Below, piece by piece: positions 1 to 7,564 of a DNA stretch of 14,020 nucleotides. Position 1 is the first letter of the stretch. Each line of letters begins with the position of its first letter. The DNA lies in the NCBI GenBank assembly GCA_023248415.1, contig JAHFEP010000010.1, positions 1 through 14,020 on the forward strand. The letters are read 5' to 3'. A model generated the notes under the pieces. The model saw nothing but the letters and a program-made list of their open reading frames with translations. It had not been told where the DNA came from and did no database searches. The translations under genes were made by a program, and so were the position numbers. Source of the DNA: Nitrospirota bacterium (GTDB lineage: Bacteria > Nitrospirota > CAKKRA01 > 9FT-COMBO-42-15).

Positions 1-706
1 CAAAGGGATAAGCGAAGACGGCATATTTTATGACGACAGGCCCACAACGGTTAAGACAAGAATAATTGCACACAGCCAGCAGGTTGTAAGATTTGACAGG
101 GAGCAGAAGGGCGAGATATCTATAAAGATACAGAATAATATTTATGAATTTATAAACAAAAGAATTAAGAATATAGATGCCCTTACTATATCTGACTATG
201 CAAAAGGCATAATCACACCTGTATTAATGACTGATGTATTAAAACTTGCAAAGAAGAATGATGTAAAGGTAATAGTTGATCCCAAAGTGAATCACTTTAA
301 TCTCTATAAAGGTGTAACAGTGATTACGCCGAATAACTTAGAGGCATCAAATGCCTCTGGCGTTGAGATAGAAAATGAAACAACCCTTAAGAGGGCAGGG
401 GAGATATTATTAAACAGATTGGGCTGCGATGCCCTGCTTATTACAAGAGGGGAGCATGGCATGAGTCTCTTTGAAAACAACGGCAATATAACTCATATAC
501 CAACTGTTGCAAAAGAGGTGTATGATGTAACAGGCGCAGGTGATACAGTTGTAGCAGCCCTTTCTTTATCAATAGCAGCAGGCGCTTCTATAAAAGAGGC
601 TGCTGTTATTGCAAATTATGCTGCCGGTATAGTTGTTGGCATTGTTGGCACTGCTGCTGTAACAAAGAAGGAACTTGAAAGGGTGTTAAAAGGCGATTCT
701 GCATGA
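1..706 (+). CDS. rfaE1: D-glycero-beta-D-manno-heptose-7-phosphate kinase (RfaE1/HldE kinase domain), 5'-truncated by window edge
   Basis: Phosphorylates heptose 7-phosphate at O1 in the ADP-heptose pathway for the LPS inner core, in the cytoplasm. The frame is open from base 2; roughly the first 90-100 residues lie outside the window, so the internal ATG at 227 is not the start. PfkB/ribokinase features are visible: RPTTVKTRIIAHSQQVVRFD (about bases 50-109), typical of heptose kinases; SDYAKG near 191-208; and the anion-hole and catalytic-Asp signature DVTGAGDT at 524-547. The protein stops after the kinase domain, so the cytidylyltransferase half of bifunctional HldE is not fused here and would have to be a separate gene. 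Its stop overlaps the kdsB start in an ATGA (703-706), suggesting translational coupling. The family call is firm; the symbol depends on the convention for split enzymes. Confidence 0.9.
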   Translation, partial: KGISEDGIFYDDRPTTVKTRIIAHSQQVVRFDREQKGEISIKIQNNIYEFINKRIKNIDALTISDYAKGIITPVLMTDVLKLAKKNDVKVIVDPKVNHFNLYKGVTVITPNNLEASNASGVEIENETTLKRAGEILLNRLGCDALLITRGEHGMSLFENNGNITHIPTVAKEVYDVTGAGDTVVAALSLSIAAGASIKEAAVIANYAAGIVVGIVGTAAVTKKELERVLKGDSA

Positions 707-1512
707 AAGTAGTTGGCATTATCCCGGCAAGATATAATTCAAGCAGGTTCAAGGGAAAGGCATTGGCAGATATATTTGGCAAGCCGATGATACAGCATGT
801 TTATGAAAGGGCTAAAAAGGCAAGGTTACTGGATAATTTGATAGTTGCTACTGATGACATAAGGATATATAATACAGTAATAAATTTTGGCGGCAAGGCT
901 GTTCTTACAAAGATACACAGCTCTGGCACTGACAGGATTGCAGAGGCGGCAGGAAAAATAAAGGCAGATATAATTGTAAATATTCAGGGCGATGAACCGT
1001 TAATTTCATGCAGGATGATTGATAGTGCAGTAAGCTGTTTTAAGAAAGATAAAAAGGCAGTAATGGGTACAATAAAGAAAGAGATAACCTCTATTAATGA
1101 GGTGCATAACCCGAATATCGTAAAGGTTATTACAGATAAGGATAATAGCGCCATATATTTTTCACGGCTCCCGATTCCTTTTCTTCGTGATGAAAATAAC
1201 TCCATCTTACCCCCCTTTACTAAAGGGGGGATGGGGGGATTAATAGATAAAAATAAAAAGAATGCCCCAATTCCACATAAAACCTATTATAAACATATAG
1301 GCCTGTATCTTTACAAAAGGCCTTTTCTTTTGAAATTTTCAAAGATGAAGCAGACGGCATTGGAGAAGAAAGAAAAATTGGAACAGTTGAGGGCATTGGA
1401 AAACGGCTATAAAATCAAGGTCTATGAGACTGACTATGATACAATAGGTGTTGATACGTCAGAGGATCTGAATAGAGTCAAAATGCAGATTCACAAAGGG
1501 AGAAAATATTAA
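703..1512 (+). CDS. kdsB: 3-deoxy-manno-octulosonate cytidylyltransferase (CMP-Kdo synthetase) with in-frame repeat insertion
   Basis: Activates Kdo with CTP to CMP-Kdo, the donor for lipid A glycosylation. The N-terminal nucleotide-binding signature is IIPARYNSSRFKGKAL (residues 6-21); NIQGDEPL (93-100), a VDTSEDL-type C-terminus (250-256) and the highly conserved LEQLRALENGYKIKV (226-240) identify the family. At 269 aa it is about 20 residues longer than E. coli KdsB (about 248). The excess sits between SRLPIPFLRD (154-163) and YYKHIGLYLYKR (195-206), where a GC-rich palindrome encodes PPFTKGGMGGL (170-180). The conserved blocks on both sides remain in one frame, so the gene looks intact. 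It overlaps the upstream kinase by 4 bases and pyrG by 1 base (TAATG). Whether the insert affects activity cannot be judged from sequence. Confidence 0.96.
   Translation: MKVVGIIPARYNSSRFKGKALADIFGKPMIQHVYERAKKARLLDNLIVATDDIRIYNTVINFGGKAVLTKIHSSGTDRIAEAAGKIKADIIVNIQGDEPLISCRMIDSAVSCFKKDKKAVMGTIKKEITSINEVHNPNIVKVITDKDNSAIYFSRLPIPFLRDENNSILPPFTKGGMGGLIDKNKKNAPIPHKTYYKHIGLYLYKRPFLLKFSKMKQTALEKKEKLEQLRALENGYKIKVYETDYDTIGVDTSEDLNRVKMQIHKGRKY
1210..1241 (+). repeat. GC-rich palindromic repeat inserted in frame in kdsB
   Basis: Arms CCCCCCTTTA (1210-1219) and TAAAGGGGGG (1221-1230) are perfect reverse complements around a single C at 1220. They are followed by a second G run, ATGGGGGGATT (1231-1241). 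The element is far more GC-rich than the surrounding gene and falls where KdsB is longer than usual. It is read as PPFTKGGMGGL and leaves the kdsB frame open. There is no T tract after the stem, so it is not a terminator. It resembles dispersed repeats that I recall from environmental Nitrospirota and Desulfobacterota genomes; no search was run. Exact ends are uncertain: the A-rich codons up to about 1275 may belong to the insertion. Confidence 0.8.
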
Positions 1513-3143
1513 TGCCAAAGTTTATTTTTGTTACTGGTGGTGTTGTTTCGTCGCTTGGGAAAGGTCTTGCATCAGCATCAATAGGCAGTCTGCTTGAAAA
1601 CAGGGGCTTAAAGGTTACATTCTTGAAATTAGACCCGTATATAAATGTTGACCCTGGTACAATGAGCCCGTACCAGCATGGCGAGGTTTATGTTACAGAT
1701 GACGGAGCAGAGACAGATCTTGATATAGGGCATTATGAAAGATATACAAGCGTTACAATGCTGAGAAAGAATAATTACACAACTGGCAAGATATACCATA
1801 ATGTAATTTCCAATGAGAGACGTGGTGATTATCTTGGCGGGACAGTTCAGATGGTGCCTCATATTACTGATGAAATTAAAAGATGCATAAAAGAGGCTGC
1901 AAACAAAAAGGATGTTGTAATAGTTGAAATAGGCGGGACAATCGGCGATATAGAGAGCCTTCCCTTTCTTGAGGCAATAAGACAGTTCAGATTTGATGTT
2001 CCAAACAGAGATGTTTTATATATACACCTGACACTTGTGCCTTATGTTAACGCAGCAGATGAATTAAAGACAAAGCCAACACAGCACAGTGTGAATAAGT
2101 TAAGAGAAATCGGCATCCAGCCTGATATATTGCTGTGCAGGGCAGACAGGCATATCCCTGATGAGATGAAGGCAAAGATAGCATTATTCTGTAATGTTCA
2201 AAGAGAGGCAGTCATAACAGCAAGGGATGTAGAGACGATTTATGAAGTGCCGTTAACCCTGCATAAGGAAGGACTGGATAATATAATTGTAAGGCAGTTA
2301 AATTTAAAGACAAAGAAACCTGATTTAAGAAAATGGGAAGAGATTGTCAGAAAAATAAAGAACCCTGTTCACAGAATAAATATTGCTGTAATCGGCAAAT
2401 ATATTGATTTAAAGGATTCATATAAAAGCCTTGCAGAGGCATTGTCCCATGGCGGCATTGCAAGTAATTCAAAGGTTGCTATAAGCTGGATTGATGCAGA
2501 AGATGTAGAAGAGAAGGGACCTGAATTCTTTTTATATGGAATAGACGGTGTATTAATACCAGGCGGGTTTGGCAAAAGGGGCATTGAGGGAAAGATTGAA
2601 TCAATCAGATATGCAAGAGAGAATCAAATCCCATTTTTAGGCATCTGCCTTGGTATGCAGTGCGCTGTAATTGAATTCTCAAGGAATGTTTTAGGCCTTA
2701 ATAAGGCAAACAGTTCAGAGTTTGATAAAAAGGCTCCGCATCCAGTAATCTATCTTATGCCTGGCCAGAGGGGTGTAAAGGAAAAGGGCGGCACCATGAG
2801 GCTGGGAGCTTATCCCTGCGTTATAAAGAAGAATACATTGGCATATAACGCCTACAGAACAACAAACATCTCAGAGCGGCACAGACACAGATATGAGTTT
2901 AATAATAAATACAGGGATGCCTTGACAAAAATGGGGATGATTATAAGCGGCACATCACCTGATAATAAATTAGTTGAGATTATTGAATTGACCAATCATC
3001 CATGGTTTCTTGGATCCCAGTTTCATCCTGAATTCAAATCAAGGCCATTGAATCCCCATCCTTTGTTTAAGAGCTTTATCAAGGCCGCATTAGATAAAAA
3101 AACTGAAAAATTAAAATCAGAAGAGGAGGCGCTTAAGCTTTGA
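1512..3143 (+). CDS. pyrG: CTP synthase (glutamine-hydrolysing)
   Basis: Converts UTP, ATP and glutamine to CTP in the cytoplasm. At 543 aa it has the usual full length. The N-terminal synthetase domain (about 1-267) starts with the diagnostic KFIFVTGGVVSSLGKGLASA (3-22) and contains DPYINVDPGTMSPYQHGEV (41-59) and EIGGTIGDIES (139-149). The class I glutamine amidotransferase domain (about 290-530) has the oxyanion loop and nucleophile elbow IPGGFGKRG (349-357) and GICLGMQ with Cys379, plus the catalytic His505 and Glu507 in SQFHPEF. All catalytic elements are present. The ATG overlaps the kdsB stop by one base. Its place between kdsB and kdsA fits local CTP supply for CMP-Kdo and CDP-lipid synthesis, though the enzyme also serves nucleic acid synthesis. 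Confidence 0.98.
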   Translation: MPKFIFVTGGVVSSLGKGLASASIGSLLENRGLKVTFLKLDPYINVDPGTMSPYQHGEVYVTDDGAETDLDIGHYERYTSVTMLRKNNYTTGKIYHNVISNERRGDYLGGTVQMVPHITDEIKRCIKEAANKKDVVIVEIGGTIGDIESLPFLEAIRQFRFDVPNRDVLYIHLTLVPYVNAADELKTKPTQHSVNKLREIGIQPDILLCRADRHIPDEMKAKIALFCNVQREAVITARDVETIYEVPLTLHKEGLDNIIVRQLNLKTKKPDLRKWEEIVRKIKNPVHRINIAVIGKYIDLKDSYKSLAEALSHGGIASNSKVAISWIDAEDVEEKGPEFFLYGIDGVLIPGGFGKRGIEGKIESIRYARENQIPFLGICLGMQCAVIEFSRNVLGLNKANSSEFDKKAPHPVIYLMPGQRGVKEKGGTMRLGAYPCVIKKNTLAYNAYRTTNISERHRHRYEFNNKYRDALTKMGMIISGTSPDNKLVEIIELTNHPWFLGSQFHPEFKSRPLNPHPLFKSFIKAALDKKTEKLKSEEEALKL

Positions 3144-3970
3144 AAGAAGTAAGGGTTAATGGAATAAGAATCGGCAGCAGCAACCCGCTCCTTCTTGTTG
3201 CAGGACCTTGTGTTATTGAATCTGAAAGAGAATGCTACAATACTGCAAAAAGGTTAAAGGAGATAACTGCTGAGCTCAATATTCCATTTATTTTTAAATC
3301 CTCATATGATAAGGCAAACAGGACATCAATAGATTCTCCGCGAGGACCAGGACTTAAAAAAGGTTTAAAGATATTAAAAAGGATAAAGGAGAGCCTGTCC
3401 TTGCCGATTTTATCTGATGTACACAGCGAAGGTGAAATAAGAGAGGCTTCTAAGGTTCTTGATGTAATCCAGATACCGGCTTTTTTATGCAGGCAGACAG
3501 ACTTTGTAGTTGCTGTTGCAAGGACAAAGAGGGTGGTAAATGTAAAAAAAGGTCAGTTTCTATCACCATGGGACACAAAAAATATTATAAAAAAGATTGA
3601 AACAACTGGCAATAAGAATATACTCATTACTGAACGGGGCTTTAGCTTTGGCTATAATAATCTTGTTGCTGATATGCGTTCAATTCCGATAATACGGCGA
3701 TTCGGCTACCCGGTTGTTTTTGATGCAACGCACAGTGTCCAGCTTCCAGGAGGCGCTGGAACTGCATCTGGCGGTCAAAGGGAGTTTGTTGCACATCTTG
3801 CAAGGGCTGCTGCTGCGGTTGGGTGTGATGGAATCTTTATGGAGGTTCACCATTGCCCTGACAAGGCGCTCTGCGACGGGCCGAATATGATAAGCCTTGA
3901 CAACCTTTTTTTAATTTTAAAACAGTTAAAGGAGATTGATAATCTGGTACGACGCTTTGGTTTAAAATAA
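3140..3970 (+). CDS. kdsA: 3-deoxy-8-phosphooctulonate synthase (Kdo-8-phosphate synthase), metal-dependent type
   Basis: Condenses phosphoenolpyruvate with arabinose 5-phosphate to Kdo 8-phosphate. At 276 aa it is of normal length for this TIM-barrel family. Key blocks are AGPCVIESE (21-29), FKSSYDKANRTS (52-63), RGPGL (68-72), KKGQFLSPWD (136-145), TERGFSFGYNNLVADMRS (164-181) and FDATHSVQLPGG (194-205). Cys24, His198, Glu235 and Asp246 match the metal ligands of Aquifex KdsA (Cys11, His185, Glu222, Asp233) with identical 37- and 11-residue spacings for the last three; E. coli-type metal-independent enzymes have Asn at the Cys position. The start is TTG at 3140, overlapping the pyrG stop (TTGA), with a strong AGGAGG ribosome binding site at about 3124-3129. 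Coupling to pyrG translation is likely. Confidence 0.97.
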   Translation: MKEVRVNGIRIGSSNPLLLVAGPCVIESERECYNTAKRLKEITAELNIPFIFKSSYDKANRTSIDSPRGPGLKKGLKILKRIKESLSLPILSDVHSEGEIREASKVLDVIQIPAFLCRQTDFVVAVARTKRVVNVKKGQFLSPWDTKNIIKKIETTGNKNILITERGFSFGYNNLVADMRSIPIIRRFGYPVVFDATHSVQLPGGAGTASGGQREFVAHLARAAAAVGCDGIFMEVHHCPDKALCDGPNMISLDNLFLILKQLKEIDNLVRRFGLK

Positions 3971-3974
3971 AGGT

Positions 3975-4955
3975 ATGAATAACAACGATAAACAAAAGAT
4001 AATAAACAGGGCAAAAAAAGTTCTCAAAATAGAAACTGATGCATTGAGCGCATTGATAAAAAGGATTGATAAAAATTTTGTCAATGCCATTGAAATACTC
4101 TATAACTGCAAGGGCAGGGTGGTTGTATCAGGAATGGGAAAATCAGGGATAATTGCAAAGAAGATTGCTGCAACACTTTCAAGCACTGGCACACCAGCTT
4201 TATATCTTCACCCTGCAGAAGGCATACACGGCGACTTAGGAATGGTAACAAGGGATGATGTTGTAATTGCCATTTCAAACAGCGGCGAGACTCCTGAGAT
4301 TGTATCACTTGTTCCATTTTTGAAAAGATTTGGCGTGAAGCTGATTGTAATGGCTGGCAGAGAAAAATCAACATTGACAAAAATGGGTGATGTAACTATA
4401 AATGTCGGCGTAAAAGAGGAGGCGTGTCCTTTTAATCTGGTTCCTACTGCAAGCACCACTGCTGCCCTTGCAATGGGAGATGCCCTATCAGTTGCCCTGC
4501 TTGAAAAAAGGGGATTTAATAAGGAGAAGTTTGCGCTCTTTCATCCCGGGGGTAGTATCGGCAAAAAACTGATTTTAAAGGTCAGCGATATCATGCATAA
4601 AGATAAAGACATACCTGTTGTTGCTGAAAATACTTTAATGAAGGATTTGATATTTGTGATGACCTCAAAAAAACTCGGCATTGCAACAGTTGTTAATAAA
4701 AACAAAAAACTTGTTGGTGTATTTACAGACGGCGATTTACGAAGGCTTTTGGAAAGTGAGACCAATATCTTTCAAAAAAGGGCAGGGGATGTGATGATAA
4801 AAAGGCCAAAGACCATGACAGCAGATACTTTGGCTGCCAAGGCAGTTCAGGTTATGGAGAGACATTCTATTACAGCGCTGCCTGTTGTAGATAAGAAGAA
4901 TAATATAGAGGGTATTATTCACCTTCACGATTTGTTAAAGATAGGGGTAGTATAG
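3975..4955 (+). CDS. kdsD: Arabinose-5-phosphate isomerase (KpsF/GutQ family)
   Basis: Interconverts ribulose 5-phosphate and arabinose 5-phosphate, the first step towards Kdo. The 326-aa protein has an N-terminal SIS sugar-isomerase domain (about 40-175) and two C-terminal CBS domains (about 204-262 and 270-326), the standard KdsD layout. SGMGKSG (52-58) carries Lys56, SNSGETPE (101-108) Glu105, VKEEACPFNLVPTAST (146-161) the acidic pair 148-149, and LFHPGGSIG (188-196) His190; these correspond to the catalytic Lys/Glu/Glu/His set described for E. coli KdsD. It begins 4 bases after kdsA and ends 3 bases before kdsC. The KpsF and GutQ paralogues share this fold, but the position between kdsA and kdsC favours the Kdo pathway isomerase. 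Confidence 0.96.
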   Translation: MNNNDKQKIINRAKKVLKIETDALSALIKRIDKNFVNAIEILYNCKGRVVVSGMGKSGIIAKKIAATLSSTGTPALYLHPAEGIHGDLGMVTRDDVVIAISNSGETPEIVSLVPFLKRFGVKLIVMAGREKSTLTKMGDVTINVGVKEEACPFNLVPTASTTAALAMGDALSVALLEKRGFNKEKFALFHPGGSIGKKLILKVSDIMHKDKDIPVVAENTLMKDLIFVMTSKKLGIATVVNKNKKLVGVFTDGDLRRLLESETNIFQKRAGDVMIKRPKTMTADTLAAKAVQVMERHSITALPVVDKKNNIEGIIHLHDLLKIGVV

Positions 4956-4958
4956 ACC

Positions 4959-5504
4959 TTGAGAAGAAAGACACCTTCTATAACAGAATTAAAGGAAAGG
5001 GCTAAGAAGATAAAGCTTCTTATCTTAGATGTTGACGGCGTTTTAACTGACGGCAAGATAATTTATGACAGTGAGGGCAGGGAGATAAAGGCTTTTGACA
5101 TACATGATGGTCATGGTATAAGGCTTTTGCATGATGCAGGTATTCGGACTGCTATAATCACAGGCAGACAGTCAAAGGTTGTAGGGATAAGGACTGCTGA
5201 GCTTGGAATCACTGATATTTATCAGAAGGCGCGGGATAAGAACAGCGTATATCAGGAACTGCTTAATAAATATGAGTTGAAGGATGAAAATGCTGCATTT
5301 ATCGGTGATGACCTTATTGACCTGCCAATCTTAAAATCTGTCGGCCTGTCAGTTGCGGTTGCTAATGCTGTTGATGAGGTCAAGGAATATGCACACATGG
5401 TTACAAAAAAAATGGGCGGTGAAGGTGCTGTGAGGGAGGTAATTGATTTTATAATCAAGACCCAGGGAAAATGGGACCGATTGATGGAGAGGTATACTAA
5501 ATAG
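4959..5504 (+). CDS. kdsC: 3-deoxy-D-manno-octulosonate-8-phosphate phosphatase (HAD family)
   Basis: Removes phosphate from Kdo 8-phosphate to give free Kdo, the substrate of KdsB. The 181-aa protein is a cap-less C0-type HAD phosphatase of the usual KdsC length. Motif I is LILDVDGVLTDG (21-32), with nucleophile Asp24 and acid/base Asp26; motif II is the Thr in IITGRQS (66-72); motif III Lys94 lies in KARDKN; motif IV is IGDDLIDLP (115-123). FDIHDGHGIRLL (46-57) is characteristic of KdsC. The start is TTG at 4959, 3 bases after the kdsD stop, with AGGGG at 4943-4947 as a loosely spaced ribosome binding site. In E. coli kdsC is followed by lptC and lptA; here an acyltransferase gene follows instead. 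Confidence 0.95.
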   Translation: MRRKTPSITELKERAKKIKLLILDVDGVLTDGKIIYDSEGREIKAFDIHDGHGIRLLHDAGIRTAIITGRQSKVVGIRTAELGITDIYQKARDKNSVYQELLNKYELKDENAAFIGDDLIDLPILKSVGLSVAVANAVDEVKEYAHMVTKKMGGEGAVREVIDFIIKTQGKWDRLMERYTK

Positions 5505-5514
5505 CTGTGCAGAG

Positions 5515-6423
5515 ATGAGGTTAAGGAAAAAGTTAGTCAGAGGCATAATATATTATGGATTGAGAATCTTAATTTTTATTGCATATCTGATTCCAATGAA
5601 TACAGGTGTAAAAATTGGCGGTTTTCTTGGAAGACTGGTATACTATATATTACATAAAGAGAGAAGAAAGACAATAAGCAATCTTAAGAGAGCCTTTCCT
5701 GAAAAAGACAATATTGAGCTAAAAAAAATTGCAAAAGGGTGTTTTGTAAGTCTTGGAAATGGCCTCTTTGAGCTTATAAATCTGCCGAAGATTAATAAAG
5801 ATAATTTAGAGAAAATAGTTAAAGTAGAAGGGGAAGAGCATGTTAAAGAAGCGCTTTCAAAGGGAAGAGGGTTCATATTCATAACAGGCCATGTTGGAAA
5901 CTGGGAGATCATGGGAGCAGTCTTTGGCATAAAGGGCTACAAAGTAAATGTAATTGCTGCACCGCTTTATGATAACAGGATAAATGATTTGTTAGTCAAA
6001 CAGAGGGCATGGCATAATGTCAGGGTAATTTTAAGGGGTTCTAAGGATATAAAAAGAGAGATAATAAAGGCGCTGCGCAACAACGAATCCTTAACTATGC
6101 TGATAGATCAGGATACAAAGGTGCCCGGTGTCTTTGTAGATTTTTTTGGCAGGCAGGCATATACGCCATTGGGCGCTGCATCAATTGCCTTAAGAACAGG
6201 GTCGCCTGTATTAATGGGTTTTATTACAAGGCAATCTGATAATACCCACAAAATTACAATTGGTTCGGCATTAAACCTGATTGATACAGGAGACAGGGAA
6301 TCTGATATAAAGGAGAATACATTATTATTTACAAAAATCATAGAGGAACAGATAAGAAAAACCCCTGAGCAGTGGGTTTGGATGCACAACAGATGGAAGA
6401 AACAGCCGGAAAAACACAACTAA
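5515..6423 (+). CDS. LpxL/HtrB-family lipid A biosynthesis acyltransferase
   Basis: This is a lysophospholipid/lipid A acyltransferase that probably adds a secondary acyl chain to (Kdo)2-lipid A at the inner membrane. The 302-aa protein has one N-terminal membrane segment (about 11-28) and the family run NLKRAFPE (56-63). The acyltransferase HX4(D/E) motif is HVGNWE (His126, Glu131), followed by AAPLYDNRI (148-156), DQDTKVPGVFVDFFGR (198-213) and the C-terminal PEQWVWMHNRWKKQP (284-298) typical of LpxL/LpxM. Its place directly after the Kdo genes fits an enzyme acting on Kdo-lipid A. It cannot be assigned to LpxL rather than LpxM or LpxP from sequence, so no symbol is given. It has only a weak ribosome binding site 10 bases after kdsC. 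Confidence 0.92.
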   Translation: MRLRKKLVRGIIYYGLRILIFIAYLIPMNTGVKIGGFLGRLVYYILHKERRKTISNLKRAFPEKDNIELKKIAKGCFVSLGNGLFELINLPKINKDNLEKIVKVEGEEHVKEALSKGRGFIFITGHVGNWEIMGAVFGIKGYKVNVIAAPLYDNRINDLLVKQRAWHNVRVILRGSKDIKREIIKALRNNESLTMLIDQDTKVPGVFVDFFGRQAYTPLGAASIALRTGSPVLMGFITRQSDNTHKITIGSALNLIDTGDRESDIKENTLLFTKIIEEQIRKTPEQWVWMHNRWKKQPEKHN

Positions 6424-6437
6424 AGGAATATTTTTTG
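6422..6437 (+). promoter_or_regulatory. Ribosome binding site and TTG that set the pgsA start
   Basis: AAAGGA at 6422-6427 is followed after 7 bases by TTG at 6435-6437. It begins inside the stop codon of the upstream acyltransferase (6421-6423). Starting here gives the N-terminus MNTPNLLTISRI, the classic beginning of PgsA. Longer candidates, GTG at 6372 and ATG at 6393, would add a charged non-family extension and overlap the upstream gene by 30-52 bases. Confidence 0.65.
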
Positions 6438-6950
6438 AATACACCAAACCTTCTTACAATTTCAAGGATACTCTTAATACCCATTTTTATTATCCTTTAT
6501 CTTGAGCCTACATCAAACAGGAGCCTTGCTGCTGCAGTGGTCTTTGCATTTGCTGCAATAACAGACTGGCTTGACGGCTATTTAGCGCGCACAAGGGGGC
6601 AGGTTACCAAACTGGGGAAATTATTAGACCCAATAGCAGACAAGCTTTTAACAATTACAGGCCTTGTTTTATTAGTAGGGCATCAAAAGGTTGCGATATG
6701 GATAGTCATACTTTTAATAAGCAGAGAGGTTGCAATAACAGGTCTCAGGGCAATTGCTGCTTCATCAGGCACAATAATACAAGCGGACTTTTTAGGAAAG
6801 CAAAAGATGTTATTTCTCACTGGTGCAATTATGCTGCTGATTCTTGATTATAATAGCATAGGTACCGCACTTATATGGATGGCTCTATTCTTCTCTCTAT
6901 TTTCCGGCATCCAGTATTTTATTAAATTCTGGAAAAAGATTGTATTATGA
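6435..6950 (+). CDS. pgsA: CDP-diacylglycerol--glycerol-3-phosphate 3-phosphatidyltransferase
   Basis: Makes phosphatidylglycerol phosphate from CDP-diacylglycerol and glycerol 3-phosphate, the committed step to phosphatidylglycerol and cardiolipin. The CDP-alcohol phosphotransferase motif D-x2-DG-x2-AR-x8-G-x3-D-x3-D is complete in the segment from DWLDGYLARTRG to GKLLDPIADK (about bases 6561-6641). About five to six hydrophobic helices fit an integral inner-membrane enzyme. From the TTG at 6435 the product is 171 aa, close to the family norm, with the expected N-terminus NTPNLLTISRILLIP. The same frame is open back to GTG 6372, which would give 192 aa, but that extension lies inside the upstream gene and looks like read-back. 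The stop overlaps plsY in an ATGA. Other CDP-alcohol transferases share the motif; the N-terminus and length favour PgsA. Confidence 0.93.
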   Translation: MNTPNLLTISRILLIPIFIILYLEPTSNRSLAAAVVFAFAAITDWLDGYLARTRGQVTKLGKLLDPIADKLLTITGLVLLVGHQKVAIWIVILLISREVAITGLRAIAASSGTIIQADFLGKQKMLFLTGAIMLLILDYNSIGTALIWMALFFSLFSGIQYFIKFWKKIVL

Positions 6951-7564
6951 TTTACATTAAAACAGTATTCCTTATATTATCCTATTTAGCCGGCTCAATT
7001 CCTTTTGGGTTTGTGCTTACAAGATATTATGCCGGCATTGATATCAGGGCAAAGGGAAGCGGGAATATTGGATTTACAAATGTTTTAAGGGTTGTCGGCA
7101 AGAAAGCAGCCTTTTTAACCTTAGCAGGCGATACATTAAAAGGGTTTTTACCGGTTGTAGCAGCAAAGCTCTTTTTTAATGATAATAATCTTGCTGCTGC
7201 CGCTGGAATCATTTCAATCATCGGCCATGATTTTCCTGTTTTTCTGCGGTTTAAAGGCGGCAAGGGTGTTGCAACGAGCTTTGGCGCGCTATTCGGATTG
7301 ATGCCATTCGCAGGTGTTTTTACACTTGCAATATGGCTGACTGTTTTTTATTTATGGAAATATTCGTCGCTTGCTGCAATTACTTCTTATCTGATACTGC
7401 CGCTCATAATAGTTTTTGTTGATTTTACATCAACTAATATTGTCTTTGCATTGCTAATAACAATATTGCTGCTTATAAAACATGTCAAAAATATAAAAAG
7501 ATTATTAAACGGCACAGAAAGCAAGATAGGCAGTAATAAGAGGGTTGATATTAATGCTGCTTAA
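6947..7564 (+). CDS. plsY: Acyl-phosphate:glycerol-3-phosphate acyltransferase
   Basis: Transfers an acyl group from acyl phosphate to glycerol 3-phosphate to make lysophosphatidic acid, the first membrane-bound step of phospholipid synthesis. The 205-aa polytopic protein has the three PlsY signatures: AGSIPFGF near the N-terminus, a loop with GSGNIGFTNVLR and GDTLKG, and GHDFPVFLRFKGGKGVATSFG, which contains the phosphate-binding glycine-rich run. Several hydrophobic segments surround them. It starts in the ATGA shared with pgsA and its 3' end overlaps the next gene by 11 bases. The partner PlsX, which makes acyl phosphate, is not in the window. Identification is secure. Confidence 0.96.
   Translation: MIYIKTVFLILSYLAGSIPFGFVLTRYYAGIDIRAKGSGNIGFTNVLRVVGKKAAFLTLAGDTLKGFLPVVAAKLFFNDNNLAAAAGIISIIGHDFPVFLRFKGGKGVATSFGALFGLMPFAGVFTLAIWLTVFYLWKYSSLAAITSYLILPLIIVFVDFTSTNIVFALLITILLLIKHVKNIKRLLNGTESKIGSNKRVDINAA

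Noticed and set aside
227..706. Complete small kinase starting at ATG 227
   Set aside because: The frame is open to the left edge and encodes heptose-kinase motifs before 227, so this is an internal Met of a truncated gene.
1210..1230. Possible rho-independent terminator in kdsB
   Set aside because: The stem is GC-rich but is followed by A, T and more Gs with no T tract, and it lies inside an intact reading frame with conserved domains on both sides.
6372..6434. Upstream extension of PgsA from GTG 6372
   Set aside because: It overlaps the acyltransferase gene, adds a charged sequence unlike PgsA N-termini, and a better placed ribosome binding site supports TTG 6435.
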